This document shows, one piece after another, positions 33,737 to 43,037 of a stretch of 43,079 nucleotides of DNA. The position numbers and the translations under genes are program-made. The DNA comes from an uncultured Saprospiraceae bacterium (GTDB lineage Bacteria; Bacteroidota; Bacteroidia; Chitinophagales; Saprospiraceae), in contig CALLXF010000046.1 of the NCBI GenBank assembly GCA_938015805.1, positions 1 to 43,079 on the forward strand, written 5' to 3'. A model generated the notes under the pieces. That model saw nothing but the letters and a program-made list of their open reading frames with translations. It was not told where the DNA came from and did not search any database. Every line of letters starts with the position of its first letter. Position 1 is the first letter of the stretch.

Positions 33737-34558
33737 TTATCTGAGAAAGGTTTTGATTTTAGCTTTATCATTATCATTTTGAAAGGCAATAATGAGATCG
33801 CCATTTTTACTAAAGCATAATCCAGTAGCTACACTATTATCGGTATTAGGGAAGGGTGCAATAGAGATCAGTGTTCCGTCACTTTTTGCGACTATGATAT
33901 ACCTGTTACTTAGGGTGATGTAAATCTGACGTGTTACCGGATCTACTGCGAGTGCTGTCGGATGGAAAGTAATATCTTTTACATCTACGGATTCCATTAA
34001 GTTTTTCACCTCTTTTAAGGGAATACTAATGGCAATATCTGCTCTAAATTTTTCCTTCTTAAGATCAAAGGAGTATATATCTATAGCAGTAGCATCAGGT
34101 CTAATTTTATGGACAAGCAGTAATCTATTTTCCTCTTTATCATAGTCCATGCCGCTGATGTCTGTAATCGATTGGGACGAATTAAAATAAGTTTTTACGG
34201 CCTTGTTTTTAGCTACAGCTATTCTTTTTAAAAAGCCATCGTTCCTAGCTACATAAACATAACCGTCTAAATATGTTACACCTCTGTAATCGGAATCATT
34301 AGCGATTGTGATTTGATTAGTCGTATTTTTAGAGAGAACATCGATAGAAAATATAAGAGGATCCTTTTCATTAATGGCCCATATCGTGCGACTTGTGTCT
34401 ATGGTTATTCCGGCTACATCCGTAATGTTTCGTGATAGTATTATAGTTTGGTCAGGCATATTTAGATTATAGGGAAAAGCCTGATCTACCTCGCAAGAAT
34501 TTAATGCTAAGCAGAATATAATACATGAATATATTAAAGTAGATAGGTAATCCTTCAT
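33737..34558 (-). CDS. SdiA-regulated-like propeller lipoprotein
   Basis: A lipoprotein signal peptide ends at Cys22 (FCLALNSC). The mature part of about 250 residues follows the SdiA-regulated family: ILSRNITDVAGITIDTSRTIWAINE, then DYRGVTYLDGYVYVARNDG, ITDISGMDYDKEENRLLLVH, DVKDITFHPTALAVDPVTRQ and ATGLCFSKNGDLIIAF, each a propeller blade. No catalytic residues are evident. It starts 11 bases after the M14 carboxypeptidase gene on the same strand and is probably co-transcribed. A role as an outer-membrane or periplasmic binding protein is inference. Confidence 0.84.
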   Translation of the reverse strand: MKDYLSTLIYSCIIFCLALNSCEVDQAFPYNLNMPDQTIILSRNITDVAGITIDTSRTIWAINEKDPLIFSIDVLSKNTTNQITIANDSDYRGVTYLDGYVYVARNDGFLKRIAVAKNKAVKTYFNSSQSITDISGMDYDKEENRLLLVHKIRPDATAIDIYSFDLKKEKFRADIAISIPLKEVKNLMESVDVKDITFHPTALAVDPVTRQIYITLSNRYIIVAKSDGTLISIAPFPNTDNSVATGLCFSKNGDLIIAFQNDNDKAKIKTFLR

Positions 34559-34569
34559 TGGTTTTATTT

Positions 34570-36876
34570 CTATAGAAAGATGGCATTCATAAATAATCTA
34601 AAACCTCCATACCAGTAACCTCTAAAAACAGGATTATCCACAAAGCAGATCACTTTTCCTTTTCCTTGTTTTTGCATTACTAGGGCTGGTGATCCTTTTA
34701 TCATATCTAGATTTTTATTAGAGACATATCCGCTGAGTGAGGGGTTTTCCGTATAGCGTAAAATCACCTTTATATCCGCTTTTGTAGGTTCTTCTAAAAA
34801 ATGAGTTCCTTTTTTAAAGCTAGGATAAAAAGTATCCGTATAACCTTCGGTAAGTGGATGATCGAGATTCATCTCAGTTGCAAAAATAGCACCACCGATT
34901 ACCTGAGCGTTTCTACTCGAGGCGGTAGACATGGCTTTCATTTTTCCCGTTTTTGGATCTTTGACCATTCTCTTTTTAAATGAGAGATCTACGAGTCCTT
35001 TTTTAGCGGCCCATCTTAGAGCTGTCCCTTCGCAGATAAGTTTTCCACCATTCTGTATCCAGTCTTTCATCTCTGCGACAGACGTAGAGTCTAGCTCATT
35101 GTATCGTCCAGATGCCATGATGAGGGTGTTATACTTATTTAATCTTTTAGAGTTTTTAAATTGATGGATATCTATTTTAGTAATGGGTAGGCCATACCGT
35201 TTGTCTACGGTGTGCCACATAGCTCCGGTGTAGTATGCTGATATGCCATCTCCCACTAGAATAGCGATTTTAGGTTTTACTACCATGTTATTATCATCAC
35301 TATACACTAGGGTGTCAGATCGCTCAGCATATAATTTTTGATAGGTTTTATCGATCAGATTCGTTCGTAAAAATTGATTCTTTTTTGTTGATATTTTTAG
35401 TTTGTCACTGGATGTTATTTCTGAGTAACTGAGATCGTAGGCTAGTGGTAGTGTCCATGCAGAAACATCATAAAAGATACTGTCTCTAAACGTACTTACT
35501 TTTTCAAAGATCGTTTTTACCAGTTTGTAATCTTTCTGGTCCAGAGGGATGTAATAAGATCCAGATGGATAAGTAATTTGTTCTTTTGCAAAATCTGCTG
35601 TTGTTTTTTGATATAGTATTTGATGCTGGCCGAGCTTATTGATAAAGCTACTCATCTTTGTTTTATCATCATCGTAAAAAATGTAACCCTTTGTAGGATT
35701 ATCTGCAGCTTCCTTTTTTACGTTTAAATAAAAATCTCTCTGATATTCTTTAAGTACAGTCATCATGTTTAAGCAAGCCTCCTGGGTAGATAAACTTGTA
35801 GCTACTTGATTACGGATAGCAAAAGAAAATTCTCTCATACCATTATCCGTTTCTTGTTTATGACCTCTTGTACTTGCTTGTTCAAAAAGGATACCGATAG
35901 CTCCATTAGCATCTGGATAAGTTGATCCTTTACCGTAGTAAAAATCATCATATCTTTTTTTCATAAAATACTCCGATCCTATAGCGTCTAAATACTTCAT
36001 GTGGTACTGTGCGATATCCTCGGTTAGATCTTGGTTTTTTTGCGGGGTATTAGGATTAGTACGAGACGGAACACCAGGCTGGAAAAAGAAGGTGGAGTTC
36101 TTTCCCATCTCATGATGATCAGTTAGCACATTAGGTTTCCAGTGATGGAAGTTTTTTATTCGAGCTCTACTCTCCGGATGTACGAGTAGTAACCAGTCTC
36201 TGTTTAGATCAAACCAGTAGTGGTTAGTTCTGCCACCGGGCCATTCTTCGGAAAACTCCCTGTCGTTTTCGTCGCCGATAACGTTTGCATTTTTATGCAT
36301 GTTTACCCAGGTTGCAAATCGATTTAGTCCGTCGGGGTTATAACACGGATCTATAATAACGATACTTTTTTCTAAGAGTGATTTTATCGCTTTACTTTCT
36401 CCAGCAGCCAGGTAATATGCATTAAGCATGGCGGCATTAGATCCACTGGCCTCATTACCGTGTATACTGTAACCCTGATAAAGTACGAGTGGTGTTTTGT
36501 TCAGGTCGAGAGATTTAGAGATTTCCGCATCACATAATTTTAAGTGTTGTTTTCTTAATGCTTCTAGATTTTTATGATTCTCCGGTGTAGTATAAATCAG
36601 ATTAAGAAGGGGTCTGTTTTCATGTGTACGTCCTATTTCTTTTAGTGCGATACGATCACTGAGACGAGCTAACTCTTTACAATAGGCAACCAGCTGATCG
36701 TGAGAAATATGCCATTCACCGATTTGATAACCTAGAAATTCCTCGGGAGTCGGGATAGAGGAATCGTATTCTATTTGAGGCAAGTAATAATTTAAGTCTT
36801 TAGGTTGAGCGTAACTGATATTTAGATAAAATATCATGTATAATACTATTGCAATAAGTCGAGGGTTATAAATCAT
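34570..36876 (-). CDS. Exported M14 zinc carboxypeptidase with C-terminal amidotransferase-like domain
   Basis: A signal peptide (IAIVLYMIFYLNISYAQ) is followed by the peptidase M14 domain. It shows the zinc motif HGNE (His139, Glu142), the DLNRDW segment (223-228), VLTDHHEMG (250-258) with a probable third zinc ligand, and the catalytic glutamate in FEQASTRG (Glu332). From about residue 525 a flavodoxin-like domain (PKIAILVGDGISAYYTGAMW, YNTLIMASGRYNEL, WIQNGGKLICEGTAL) resembles the class I glutamine-amidotransferase-like domain often attached to such large M14 proteins. No nucleophile cysteine is evident there. The 768-residue length suits this exported M14 subgroup. It is divergent from the small membrane-protein gene, 37 bases away. 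Confidence 0.92.
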   Translation of the reverse strand: MIYNPRLIAIVLYMIFYLNISYAQPKDLNYYLPQIEYDSSIPTPEEFLGYQIGEWHISHDQLVAYCKELARLSDRIALKEIGRTHENRPLLNLIYTTPENHKNLEALRKQHLKLCDAEISKSLDLNKTPLVLYQGYSIHGNEASGSNAAMLNAYYLAAGESKAIKSLLEKSIVIIDPCYNPDGLNRFATWVNMHKNANVIGDENDREFSEEWPGGRTNHYWFDLNRDWLLLVHPESRARIKNFHHWKPNVLTDHHEMGKNSTFFFQPGVPSRTNPNTPQKNQDLTEDIAQYHMKYLDAIGSEYFMKKRYDDFYYGKGSTYPDANGAIGILFEQASTRGHKQETDNGMREFSFAIRNQVATSLSTQEACLNMMTVLKEYQRDFYLNVKKEAADNPTKGYIFYDDDKTKMSSFINKLGQHQILYQKTTADFAKEQITYPSGSYYIPLDQKDYKLVKTIFEKVSTFRDSIFYDVSAWTLPLAYDLSYSEITSSDKLKISTKKNQFLRTNLIDKTYQKLYAERSDTLVYSDDNNMVVKPKIAILVGDGISAYYTGAMWHTVDKRYGLPITKIDIHQFKNSKRLNKYNTLIMASGRYNELDSTSVAEMKDWIQNGGKLICEGTALRWAAKKGLVDLSFKKRMVKDPKTGKMKAMSTASSRNAQVIGGAIFATEMNLDHPLTEGYTDTFYPSFKKGTHFLEEPTKADIKVILRYTENPSLSGYVSNKNLDMIKGSPALVMQKQGKGKVICFVDNPVFRGYWYGGFRLFMNAIFL

Positions 36877-36913
36877 AAAGTTTTACTTTTGACGCTCTCA
36901 AAGTAAGGAATAA

Positions 36914-37213
36914 ATGAATATTTTTCTACTCGTATTTGTGATCGGACTCGTAATTGCTTTGATATTCCTTAATATCTATTTCCGGATGAAAATTATTAAG
37001 GATTATAAGTACCTGGTAAAGAACAAAATAGAATTTACGACTGGGCATATCTTTAATAAATCTAAAATGGAGGAGGAAATTATACCTCGATATCCTAAAC
37101 ACGCTGATCGGATACGACTTTTTAGCGATCATATCAGATATTCCTTAAAATGGGCATTGGGAATTATTTTAGTTTTGACCATCTTAGGCATCTGTTTAAA
37201 ATTTACGCAATAG
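36914..37213 (+). CDS. Small two-span membrane protein
   Basis: The 99-residue protein has two predicted transmembrane helices (about 3-22 and 78-96) with a basic soluble loop between them (MKIIKDYKYLVKNKIEF, PRYPKHADRIRLFSDHIR). The loop is presumably cytosolic. I recognise no family. Its stop codon overlaps the GTG start of the Gfo/Idh gene (TAGTG), indicating translational coupling and supporting that it is a real gene. TACTTTTG, a good -7 box, lies 20 bases upstream but without a well-spaced TTG. Confidence 0.75.
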   Translation: MNIFLLVFVIGLVIALIFLNIYFRMKIIKDYKYLVKNKIEFTTGHIFNKSKMEEEIIPRYPKHADRIRLFSDHIRYSLKWALGIILVLTILGICLKFTQ

Positions 37214-38190
37214 TGGGGATCAAAATAGGAGTGATCGGTACTGGACATCTAGGAGAGATCCATATAAAATGCCTAAGGGAGACGGCTTTTGATCTCGTAG
37301 GTTGCTATGATATAAATTTGGAGCGATCGGCTGTTATATCTTCCTCCTATCGTATTAAATCATATGATTCATTGGATCACCTCATAGAGGATGCAGATGC
37401 TTTGATAATTGCAAGTACGACTAAGTCTCATTATGAGATTGCCCTTAAAGTGATCAATAATGGGAAGCACGCTTTTATAGAAAAGCCATTTGTGGAATCG
37501 ACGGAGGAGGGTAGGGATTTATTGGCTTTAGCCAATGAAAAAAATGTCAAAGTACAACTAGGTCATGTAGAACGATATAATCCTGTGGTCAAGTCTATAG
37601 AAAAGTCTGGCTTAAAACCAAAATTTATCGAGGCACACAGGCTCGCCATATTTAACCCTAGAGGAAATGATGTTTCTGTAGTCATGGATCTCATGATACA
37701 TGATCTCGATTTACTGGCTTATTTTGTAAAAGCTGAGGTAACCTCTATCGTTGCTAATGGTGTAAATGTAATAGAGCACTCTCCAGATATCTGTAGTGCC
37801 AGAATCAATTTTGACAATGGCTGTGTTGCAAATCTTACAGCTAGTAGAATCAGTCTAAAGCAAATGAGGAAGTTTAGAATATTCCAAGAGGATAAGTATA
37901 TCAGCTTAGACTTTTTAAATAAGGAGACTCAGGTGGTTAGTTTGTCAGAACATACGTCCGATCGTGATAGTCAGATGTCTATCGATACTAAAATGGGTAA
38001 AAAGTATATCAGTATTGTATCTCCAGAGGTTATTCCTAATAATGCTATTGTGGACGAACTAAAAGATTTTCATTCGGCAATAGCCGATAATACAACTACA
38101 AGCGTTACTATAACAGACGGATTAAAATCCCTAGTTATGGCAGAAAAAATCCAAGAATGTATTTTTAATAACAACCAAAATAGGTCATGA
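37213..38190 (+). CDS. Gfo/Idh/MocA family oxidoreductase
   Basis: The NAD(P)-binding Rossmann fold is clear in IKIGVIGTGHLGEIHIKCL, with the family motif EKPF (Glu90-Lys91-Pro92) and the active-site region MDLMIHDLDLLAYF. The frame is open 21 codons upstream to an ATG at 37150, but homology begins exactly at GTG 37213, which overlaps the previous stop; GTG is the better start. The block VQLGHVERYNPVV followed by the MIHDLD motif resembles UDP-N-acetylglucosamine 3-dehydrogenases of the GnnA type, which supply diamino sugars for lipid A. No aminotransferase is adjacent, so this is a suggestion only. It overlaps the next gene by four bases. Confidence 0.88.
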   Translation: MGIKIGVIGTGHLGEIHIKCLRETAFDLVGCYDINLERSAVISSSYRIKSYDSLDHLIEDADALIIASTTKSHYEIALKVINNGKHAFIEKPFVESTEEGRDLLALANEKNVKVQLGHVERYNPVVKSIEKSGLKPKFIEAHRLAIFNPRGNDVSVVMDLMIHDLDLLAYFVKAEVTSIVANGVNVIEHSPDICSARINFDNGCVANLTASRISLKQMRKFRIFQEDKYISLDFLNKETQVVSLSEHTSDRDSQMSIDTKMGKKYISIVSPEVIPNNAIVDELKDFHSAIADNTTTSVTITDGLKSLVMAEKIQECIFNNNQNRS

Positions 38191-39035
38191 GGTTTATACG
38201 ATTATTTGTTTTAGTGATGATTATCCATTTTTCTTCATGTGGTATTTTTGATGGATCTGATGCTACAGAAAATTTTATCCATTTTAAAAGACCTAATCAT
38301 ATTACAACTTTAGGGCAGGGCAGCAATGAGCATAGAATAAAAGATTTATGGGTCACTATGGATCAGCAAGATCTAGGAGTATGGCCTATTAATAGTACCG
38401 TTCCTTTTTTACCAGAATTAGATCCTGCCACGATTAGAGTAAATGCCGGAGTGAGGAATAATGGAGCTTTTACATCTAGTATTACCTATCCATTTTACGA
38501 GACTGTAATTTTAGAAAAGAACTTTGTAGATAATGAAGTGGACACGATTACACTAGATTTTAGGTATAAAGATGTGACTAAGTTTTCTTTTATAGAGGAT
38601 TTTGAAGGTAATCATCTCTTTACAAAAGATGAAGATGATGATCCTGAATCACAAGTTGATATTCAAGAAATAGATGGTTCTAAAGTAGCTGTTCTAAATG
38701 TGAAGCCTGATCATGAGATTGTGGATGTATCTACCTCTATTGCTTATTTTGATGTTGTAGGGACTAATAATTTTGTTTTTCTGGAATTAGAATATAAGGC
38801 AGAAACTACCTTTACGGTAGGCGTTAATGCCGTCTCTAGTACAGGTGAGGAAGCTTTTGTTCCGTTTATTTTTTTAGTAGAATCTAATGAGTGGAACAAA
38901 GTATATTTAAATTTATCGGAAACTGTACAATTGCAAAATGTAGAGAGCTTTAGAGTGAGACTAACGTTACAAAGTTCTTCTGCTACGGCTGACGAGACTG
39001 TCTATATCGATAATATTAAGCTGCTCCATTTTTAA
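38187..39035 (+). CDS. Hypothetical lipoprotein
   Basis: A lipoprotein signal peptide ends at Cys18 (MIIHFSSC), followed by GIFDGSDATENF. The mature part of about 265 residues is beta-rich and shows a carbohydrate-binding-like jelly-roll pattern in its C-terminal half (FVFLELEYKAETTFTVGVNA, EWNKVYLNLSE, SFRVRLTLQ, VYIDNIKL). No catalytic motif is visible. It overlaps the end of the Gfo/Idh gene by four bases (ATGA) and is followed seven bases later by the sugar transferase gene, so it is part of an envelope-related operon. A surface glycan-binding role is inference. Confidence 0.8.
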   Translation: MRFIRLFVLVMIIHFSSCGIFDGSDATENFIHFKRPNHITTLGQGSNEHRIKDLWVTMDQQDLGVWPINSTVPFLPELDPATIRVNAGVRNNGAFTSSITYPFYETVILEKNFVDNEVDTITLDFRYKDVTKFSFIEDFEGNHLFTKDEDDDPESQVDIQEIDGSKVAVLNVKPDHEIVDVSTSIAYFDVVGTNNFVFLELEYKAETTFTVGVNAVSSTGEEAFVPFIFLVESNEWNKVYLNLSETVQLQNVESFRVRLTLQSSSATADETVYIDNIKLLHF

Positions 39036-39042
39036 ATAATAA

Positions 39043-40464
39043 ATGAAAAGTAGACCTCGTATAGCACTTCTGATTTACCAATTCGCTGATTTTTTATCGG
39101 CGATGTTAGCGTGGTTTGTGTTTTTTATTTTTAGAAAAAGAGTAGAATACCCTGGTTTGCCTATCGATCAGATTTTAGAAGATCAGAAGCTTTACCTCGG
39201 GCTCTTAGTGATTCCTGTTTTTTGGTTTTTGATGTATTCTGTTTTTGATAAGTATACAGACATATATCGGTATTCCAGATGGGCGACTTTTAAAAGGACA
39301 ATCACCTTATCGTTTATAGGATCATTAGTTTTATTTTTTACCATTTTATTAGACGATACAGTTTATGAAAATATATCCTATATCCGTGCTTTATTTTCCT
39401 TATTTGCAATCCACTTTTTATTGACGATTACTTTTAGGATGATCCTGCTGAGTTATGCAAAAAATAAATTAAAAGCAGGTAAGGTATCCTATAATACACT
39501 GATCATAGGAGGAGATAGTAATGCAGTAGATTTGTACACAGATCTTACTAGTAGACCTCACAGTCTAGGTCATAAATTTATAGGCTTTATAGACTCTAAT
39601 GATAAAAGCCAAAATCATTTATCTACTCATATCCCTAATCTAGGAACGATTAAAAATATAGATCAGGTCATAAAAGAAAAAGAAATTCAGGACATCATTA
39701 TAGCTGTAGAAACTTCTGAACATAAACAGCTGCGAAAAATTTTAAATATACTTTTTGATTATAAAGAGGAGCTATTAGTAAAGGTTATTCCTGATATGTA
39801 TGATATCATTTTAGGCTCGGTAAAAATGAATCACTTATATGGTGCTGTATTAATAGAAGTAGAGCAGGAGCTTATGCCTAAGTGGCAACGGATCGTAAAG
39901 CGAGCGATGGACGTTTTTGTAAGCTTGGTTGCGTTGATCGTTTTATCTCCCTTGTTATTATTCATTATAATAAGGGTAAAGTTTTCTTCAGAAGGAGAGA
40001 TTTTCTTTAAGCAAGAACGGATCGGAATAAACCAGCAACCTTTTAATATTATAAAGTTTAGATCCATGAGAGTCAATGCAGAAAAAGATGGACCTCAGTT
40101 ATCTCATGATCATGATCCTAGAGTAACTTCTTGGGGAAGGACGATGCGTAAATGGAGACTGGATGAGTTACCGCAGTTCTGGAATGTCCTAAAAGGAGAA
40201 ATGTCTCTAGTAGGTCCTCGACCCGAACGAGCATTTTTTATAGAACGCATTTCTGAGGTGGAGCCGCACTATAAACATTTACTTAAGGTTAGACCAGGCA
40301 TTACATCATGGGGACAAGTAAAGTATGGCTATGCCTCTAATCTAGATCAAATGCTCCAACGTTTAAAATATGACATACTATATATAGAAAACATGTCGCT
40401 ATCTCTGGATTTTAAAATATTGTTTTACACCGTTCTCGTTTTAATACAAGGAAAAGGTAAGTAG
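39043..40464 (+). CDS. Polyprenyl-phosphate hexose-1-phosphate transferase (WcaJ/WbaP-like)
   Basis: This membrane enzyme starts repeat-unit assembly of an exopolysaccharide or O-antigen by moving a sugar phosphate from UDP-sugar to undecaprenyl phosphate. Four N-terminal spans and a Rossmann-like CoA-binding-3 domain ([19 protein letters not shown]) precede a fifth hydrophobic segment ([20 protein letters not shown]). The catalytic bacterial-transferase domain then shows [49 protein letters not shown] and [11 protein letters not shown]. At 473 residues it has the full WcaJ architecture. No other polysaccharide genes are visible in the window. Its stop codon abuts the aroE ATG. Confidence 0.94.
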   Translation: MKSRPRIALLIYQFADFLSAMLAWFVFFIFRKRVEYPGLPIDQILEDQKLYLGLLVIPVFWFLMYSVFDKYTDIYRYSRWATFKRTITLSFIGSLVLFFTILLDDTVYENISYIRALFSLFAIHFLLTITFRMILLSYAKNKLKAGKVSYNTLIIGGDSNAVDLYTDLTSRPHSLGHKFIGFIDSNDKSQNHLSTHIPNLGTIKNIDQVIKEKEIQDIIIAVETSEHKQLRKILNILFDYKEELLVKVIPDMYDIILGSVKMNHLYGAVLIEVEQELMPKWQRIVKRAMDVFVSLVALIVLSPLLLFIIIRVKFSSEGEIFFKQERIGINQQPFNIIKFRSMRVNAEKDGPQLSHDHDPRVTSWGRTMRKWRLDELPQFWNVLKGEMSLVGPRPERAFFIERISEVEPHYKHLLKVRPGITSWGQVKYGYASNLDQMLQRLKYDILYIENMSLSLDFKILFYTVLVLIQGKGK

Positions 40465-41250
40465 ATGAGGGAAATACGTAAATACGGACTCATAGGATAT
40501 CCTCTAAGTCATTCTTTTTCGCCTACATATTTTAAAGAGAAATTTTTAAAAGAAAATATATCTAATACCAGTTATCTATCTTATCCGATCGCAGATATCC
40601 AACAGATATGGAATATTCTACCGAGTGATATACAAGGTTTTAATGTCACTATTCCATACAAAGAAAAGATTATTCCTTTTTTAGACGCTCTAGATCATAC
40701 TGCAAAAAAAATCAAGGCTGTAAATACTGTAAAAAAAGAAAATGATCGGTGGATCGGATATAATACTGATGTATACGGATTTAAGGAAACCATCCAGAGA
40801 TTTATAGGTCGTAGAAAAATAAAGGAAGCTATGGTCCTCGGTAATGGAGGTGCCGCTAAAGCAGTTATTTATGCACTCAAAAACCTAAATATCAAAGTTC
40901 ATATTATTTCGCGAAAGCGGGGATATAGAGGTTATAAGAATTTAGATAGAGCATTTATTTGTAGAAATAAACTAATTATAAATACGACTCCTTTAGGAAT
41001 GCATCCTCATGATAAAAAGCATCCTGATATTCCTTATGCTTTTATTGAACAAAAACATTTACTATTTGATTTAATCTATAATCCCAAAAAAACTCTATTT
41101 TTGAAAAGAGGAGAGGAGAATGGAGCATTTATAAAAAATGGTTTAGAAATGCTGCATTTACAAGCAGAGAAATCATGGGAAATATGGAATTCTCACACTA
41201 AAAACAACAACGATAATGTCCGAACCAGAGCCGGAGAACAACTCGGTTAA
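40465..41250 (+). CDS. aroE: Shikimate dehydrogenase
   Basis: AroE reduces 3-dehydroshikimate to shikimate with NADPH in aromatic amino-acid synthesis. The substrate motif SHSFSP (Ser15, Ser17), catalytic Lys66 in NVTIPYKEKI, Asp102 in YNTDVYGF and the NADP-binding loop GNGGAAKAV (126-134) are all present. Length 261 is normal for the family. It begins directly after the sugar transferase stop and its end overlaps the proline dehydrogenase frame by 35 bases. Confidence 0.95.
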   Translation: MREIRKYGLIGYPLSHSFSPTYFKEKFLKENISNTSYLSYPIADIQQIWNILPSDIQGFNVTIPYKEKIIPFLDALDHTAKKIKAVNTVKKENDRWIGYNTDVYGFKETIQRFIGRRKIKEAMVLGNGGAAKAVIYALKNLNIKVHIISRKRGYRGYKNLDRAFICRNKLIINTTPLGMHPHDKKHPDIPYAFIEQKHLLFDLIYNPKKTLFLKRGEENGAFIKNGLEMLHLQAEKSWEIWNSHTKNNNDNVRTRAGEQLG

Positions 41251-42415
41251 TCTCGATTTTAATAATACGGAAATCGCATTCTATGATAAGTCTGATAGTG
41301 AATTAACAAACACCTATCGCTTGTTTAAATTGATGAGCCAAAAGTTTTTAGTAGACATGGGTTCAGTAATCGGTTTATTCGCCGTAAAGGCAAACCTTCC
41401 TTTTGTAAAACCCATTGTACGTAAAACGATTTTTAAACAGTTTGTTGGAGGAGAAAATTTACTAGATTGTCAGCCTGCTATAGATCGGTTACATAAAAAC
41501 AACACACTCACGATACTAGATTATGGTGCAGAAGGTAAATCAGGAGAGGATGCTCTGGATGAGGTGATGAAAGAAACCATAAAGGCAGTAGAGTTAGCGG
41601 CTTCTAATAGCTCTGTTCCAGCCATCAGTACTAAACTTACAGGATTAGCAGATGATGCATTGCTATTAAAATGCAATGAAGAGCAATCTTTAAATCCTGC
41701 CGAGCAACTAAACTACGAGCGCTTAATCGATAGAATATCTCAGGTATGCTCTAGAGCGGAAGAATTAGGAGTCTCTGTACTGGTAGATGCGGAAGAAAGC
41801 TGGATGCAAGTGGCCATAGATAAAATCGTAGATGAGATGATGGCTAAGTTTAATAAAGAAAAAGTAGTCGTTTATAATACTTATCAGTTATATCGACACG
41901 ATAAACTAGCTCAGCTCAAAGCAGACCATCAGATCGCTCTAAAGAATGGATATCGCATCGGAGCAAAATTAGTAAGGGGAGCTTATATGGATAAAGAGAG
42001 AAAACGAGCTGAGGAAAAAGGGTATACTTCTCCCATACATAAAAATAAGGAAGCAGTAGACAGAGACTATGATCTGTCCTTAAAATACTGCATGGAAAAT
42101 TATGAAACTATAGGTTCGATCTGTGCGACGCATAATATCAATAGTAATCTCTATCAGGCAAAACTTATTGAAGAACTAGGTATCCCTAAAGATCACGAGC
42201 ACATAAATTTTTGCCAGCTTTATGGAATGAGTGATTACATTACCTTTAATCTAGCGGATGCTGGTTTTAACGTAGCCAAGTACGTGCCGTATGGTCCTAT
42301 TAAGGAAGTTGTTCCATATCTTATCCGTCGTGCTAAAGAAAATACCTCCATCACTGGAGAAGTAGGACGAGAGCTAGAGTTTATCACCAAAGAAATGAAG
42401 CGAAGAGGTAAGTAG
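41216..42415 (+). CDS. Proline dehydrogenase (monofunctional PRODH)
   Basis: The FAD enzyme oxidises proline to pyrroline-5-carboxylate. The PRODH TIM barrel is clear: LTILDYGAEGKSG, then LGVSVLVDAEESWMQ, VYNTYQLYRHD, GAKLVRGAYMDKERKRAEEKGY, the ATHN motif, and VPYGPIKEVVPYLIRRAKEN near the end, with the paired arginines used for proline binding. It has no C-terminal P5C dehydrogenase, so it is a stand-alone enzyme (399 residues), as usual in Bacteroidetes. The ATG at 41216 gives a 35-base overlap with aroE, in a different frame. It is the last gene of the six-gene run. Confidence 0.95.
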   Translation: MSEPEPENNSVNLDFNNTEIAFYDKSDSELTNTYRLFKLMSQKFLVDMGSVIGLFAVKANLPFVKPIVRKTIFKQFVGGENLLDCQPAIDRLHKNNTLTILDYGAEGKSGEDALDEVMKETIKAVELAASNSSVPAISTKLTGLADDALLLKCNEEQSLNPAEQLNYERLIDRISQVCSRAEELGVSVLVDAEESWMQVAIDKIVDEMMAKFNKEKVVVYNTYQLYRHDKLAQLKADHQIALKNGYRIGAKLVRGAYMDKERKRAEEKGYTSPIHKNKEAVDRDYDLSLKYCMENYETIGSICATHNINSNLYQAKLIEELGIPKDHEHINFCQLYGMSDYITFNLADAGFNVAKYVPYGPIKEVVPYLIRRAKENTSITGEVGRELEFITKEMKRRGK

Positions 42416-42699
42416 TTTTTTAGTAACAATTATGCTGTAAAAAGTAGTGCGTTTCGATGACTATTTGTTCCTGTTAACGAATTACTAGAAATTACCTAGT
42501 TGCTTATAACGAGCAAATCGTAATTAGAGTAGTACATCAATTAAAAAACCATTTTCTTATCATTTAGACTAAGTGTAAAGCAGGACGAATTTTTTTACAA
42601 GCTAGGAGTACGAGATATTGAGCTTTTTTATTTAGTAGTAAACTTACAAGTTGTTCATGGTAAGGAGTCCCAGGTAACTAGATAAACGTAAAAACTACC

Positions 42700-42734
42700 T
42701 TCCTTGTCATTTCGAAGAAGTGCAACGCAAGGAA
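42700..42734. repeat. Hairpin of the GTCATTTCGAAGAAG repeat type
   Basis: Arms TTCCTTG and CAAGGAA flank a 21-base loop containing GTCATTTCGAAGAAG. Sequences of this kind (GTCATTTCGA...AAGGAA) recur as interspersed intergenic repeats in Bacteroidetes genomes. Only one copy is in this window. Confidence 0.5.
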
Positions 42735-43011
42735 AATTCGGCTCTATGTTGATCAGAATGGGTGAGTGATTAAATGCTAGGTATACTTTTAAGTTATGCA
42801 AGGATTGACCTTTTTGATTTTAGTGGATAAATTTTTAAAATCCGTTAAAAACAAAATAGTGTTTGAGCAGAACTAAGAATTGTGAGAATAAGATATGCTA
42901 ATGGGATAGTATAATTAATAATGTGAAAATCAGCTGATATTACGAGTTTATTTTGTTTAGGATTTTAAGGATTTAGGAGCGTTAAGAAATCAAAACAGTC
43001 TTGAATTTTTG

Positions 43012-43037
43012 TTTCTTTTGCTTCAAGGCAAAAGAAA
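43012..43037. repeat. Perfect 10-bp inverted repeat
   Basis: TTTCTTTTGC and GCAAAAGAAA are exact reverse complements around the six-base loop TTCAAG. The preceding CAAAACAGTCTTGAATTTTTG resembles repeat copies known from other Bacteroidetes. It may also act as a terminator for a gene beyond the window. Confidence 0.75.

Noticed and set aside
36886-36893. TACTTTTG as promoter of the 36.9-42.4 kb operon
   Set aside because: The only upstream TTG is 32 bases away, so the match is incomplete.
37150-37212. ATG start for the Gfo/Idh gene at 37150
   Set aside because: The added 21 residues do not match the family and overlap the previous gene widely; GTG at 37213 gives the standard N-terminus.
42545-42682. 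45-codon frame with protein-like composition near the right end
   Set aside because: It has no start codon or recognisable motif, and frames of this length are expected by chance.
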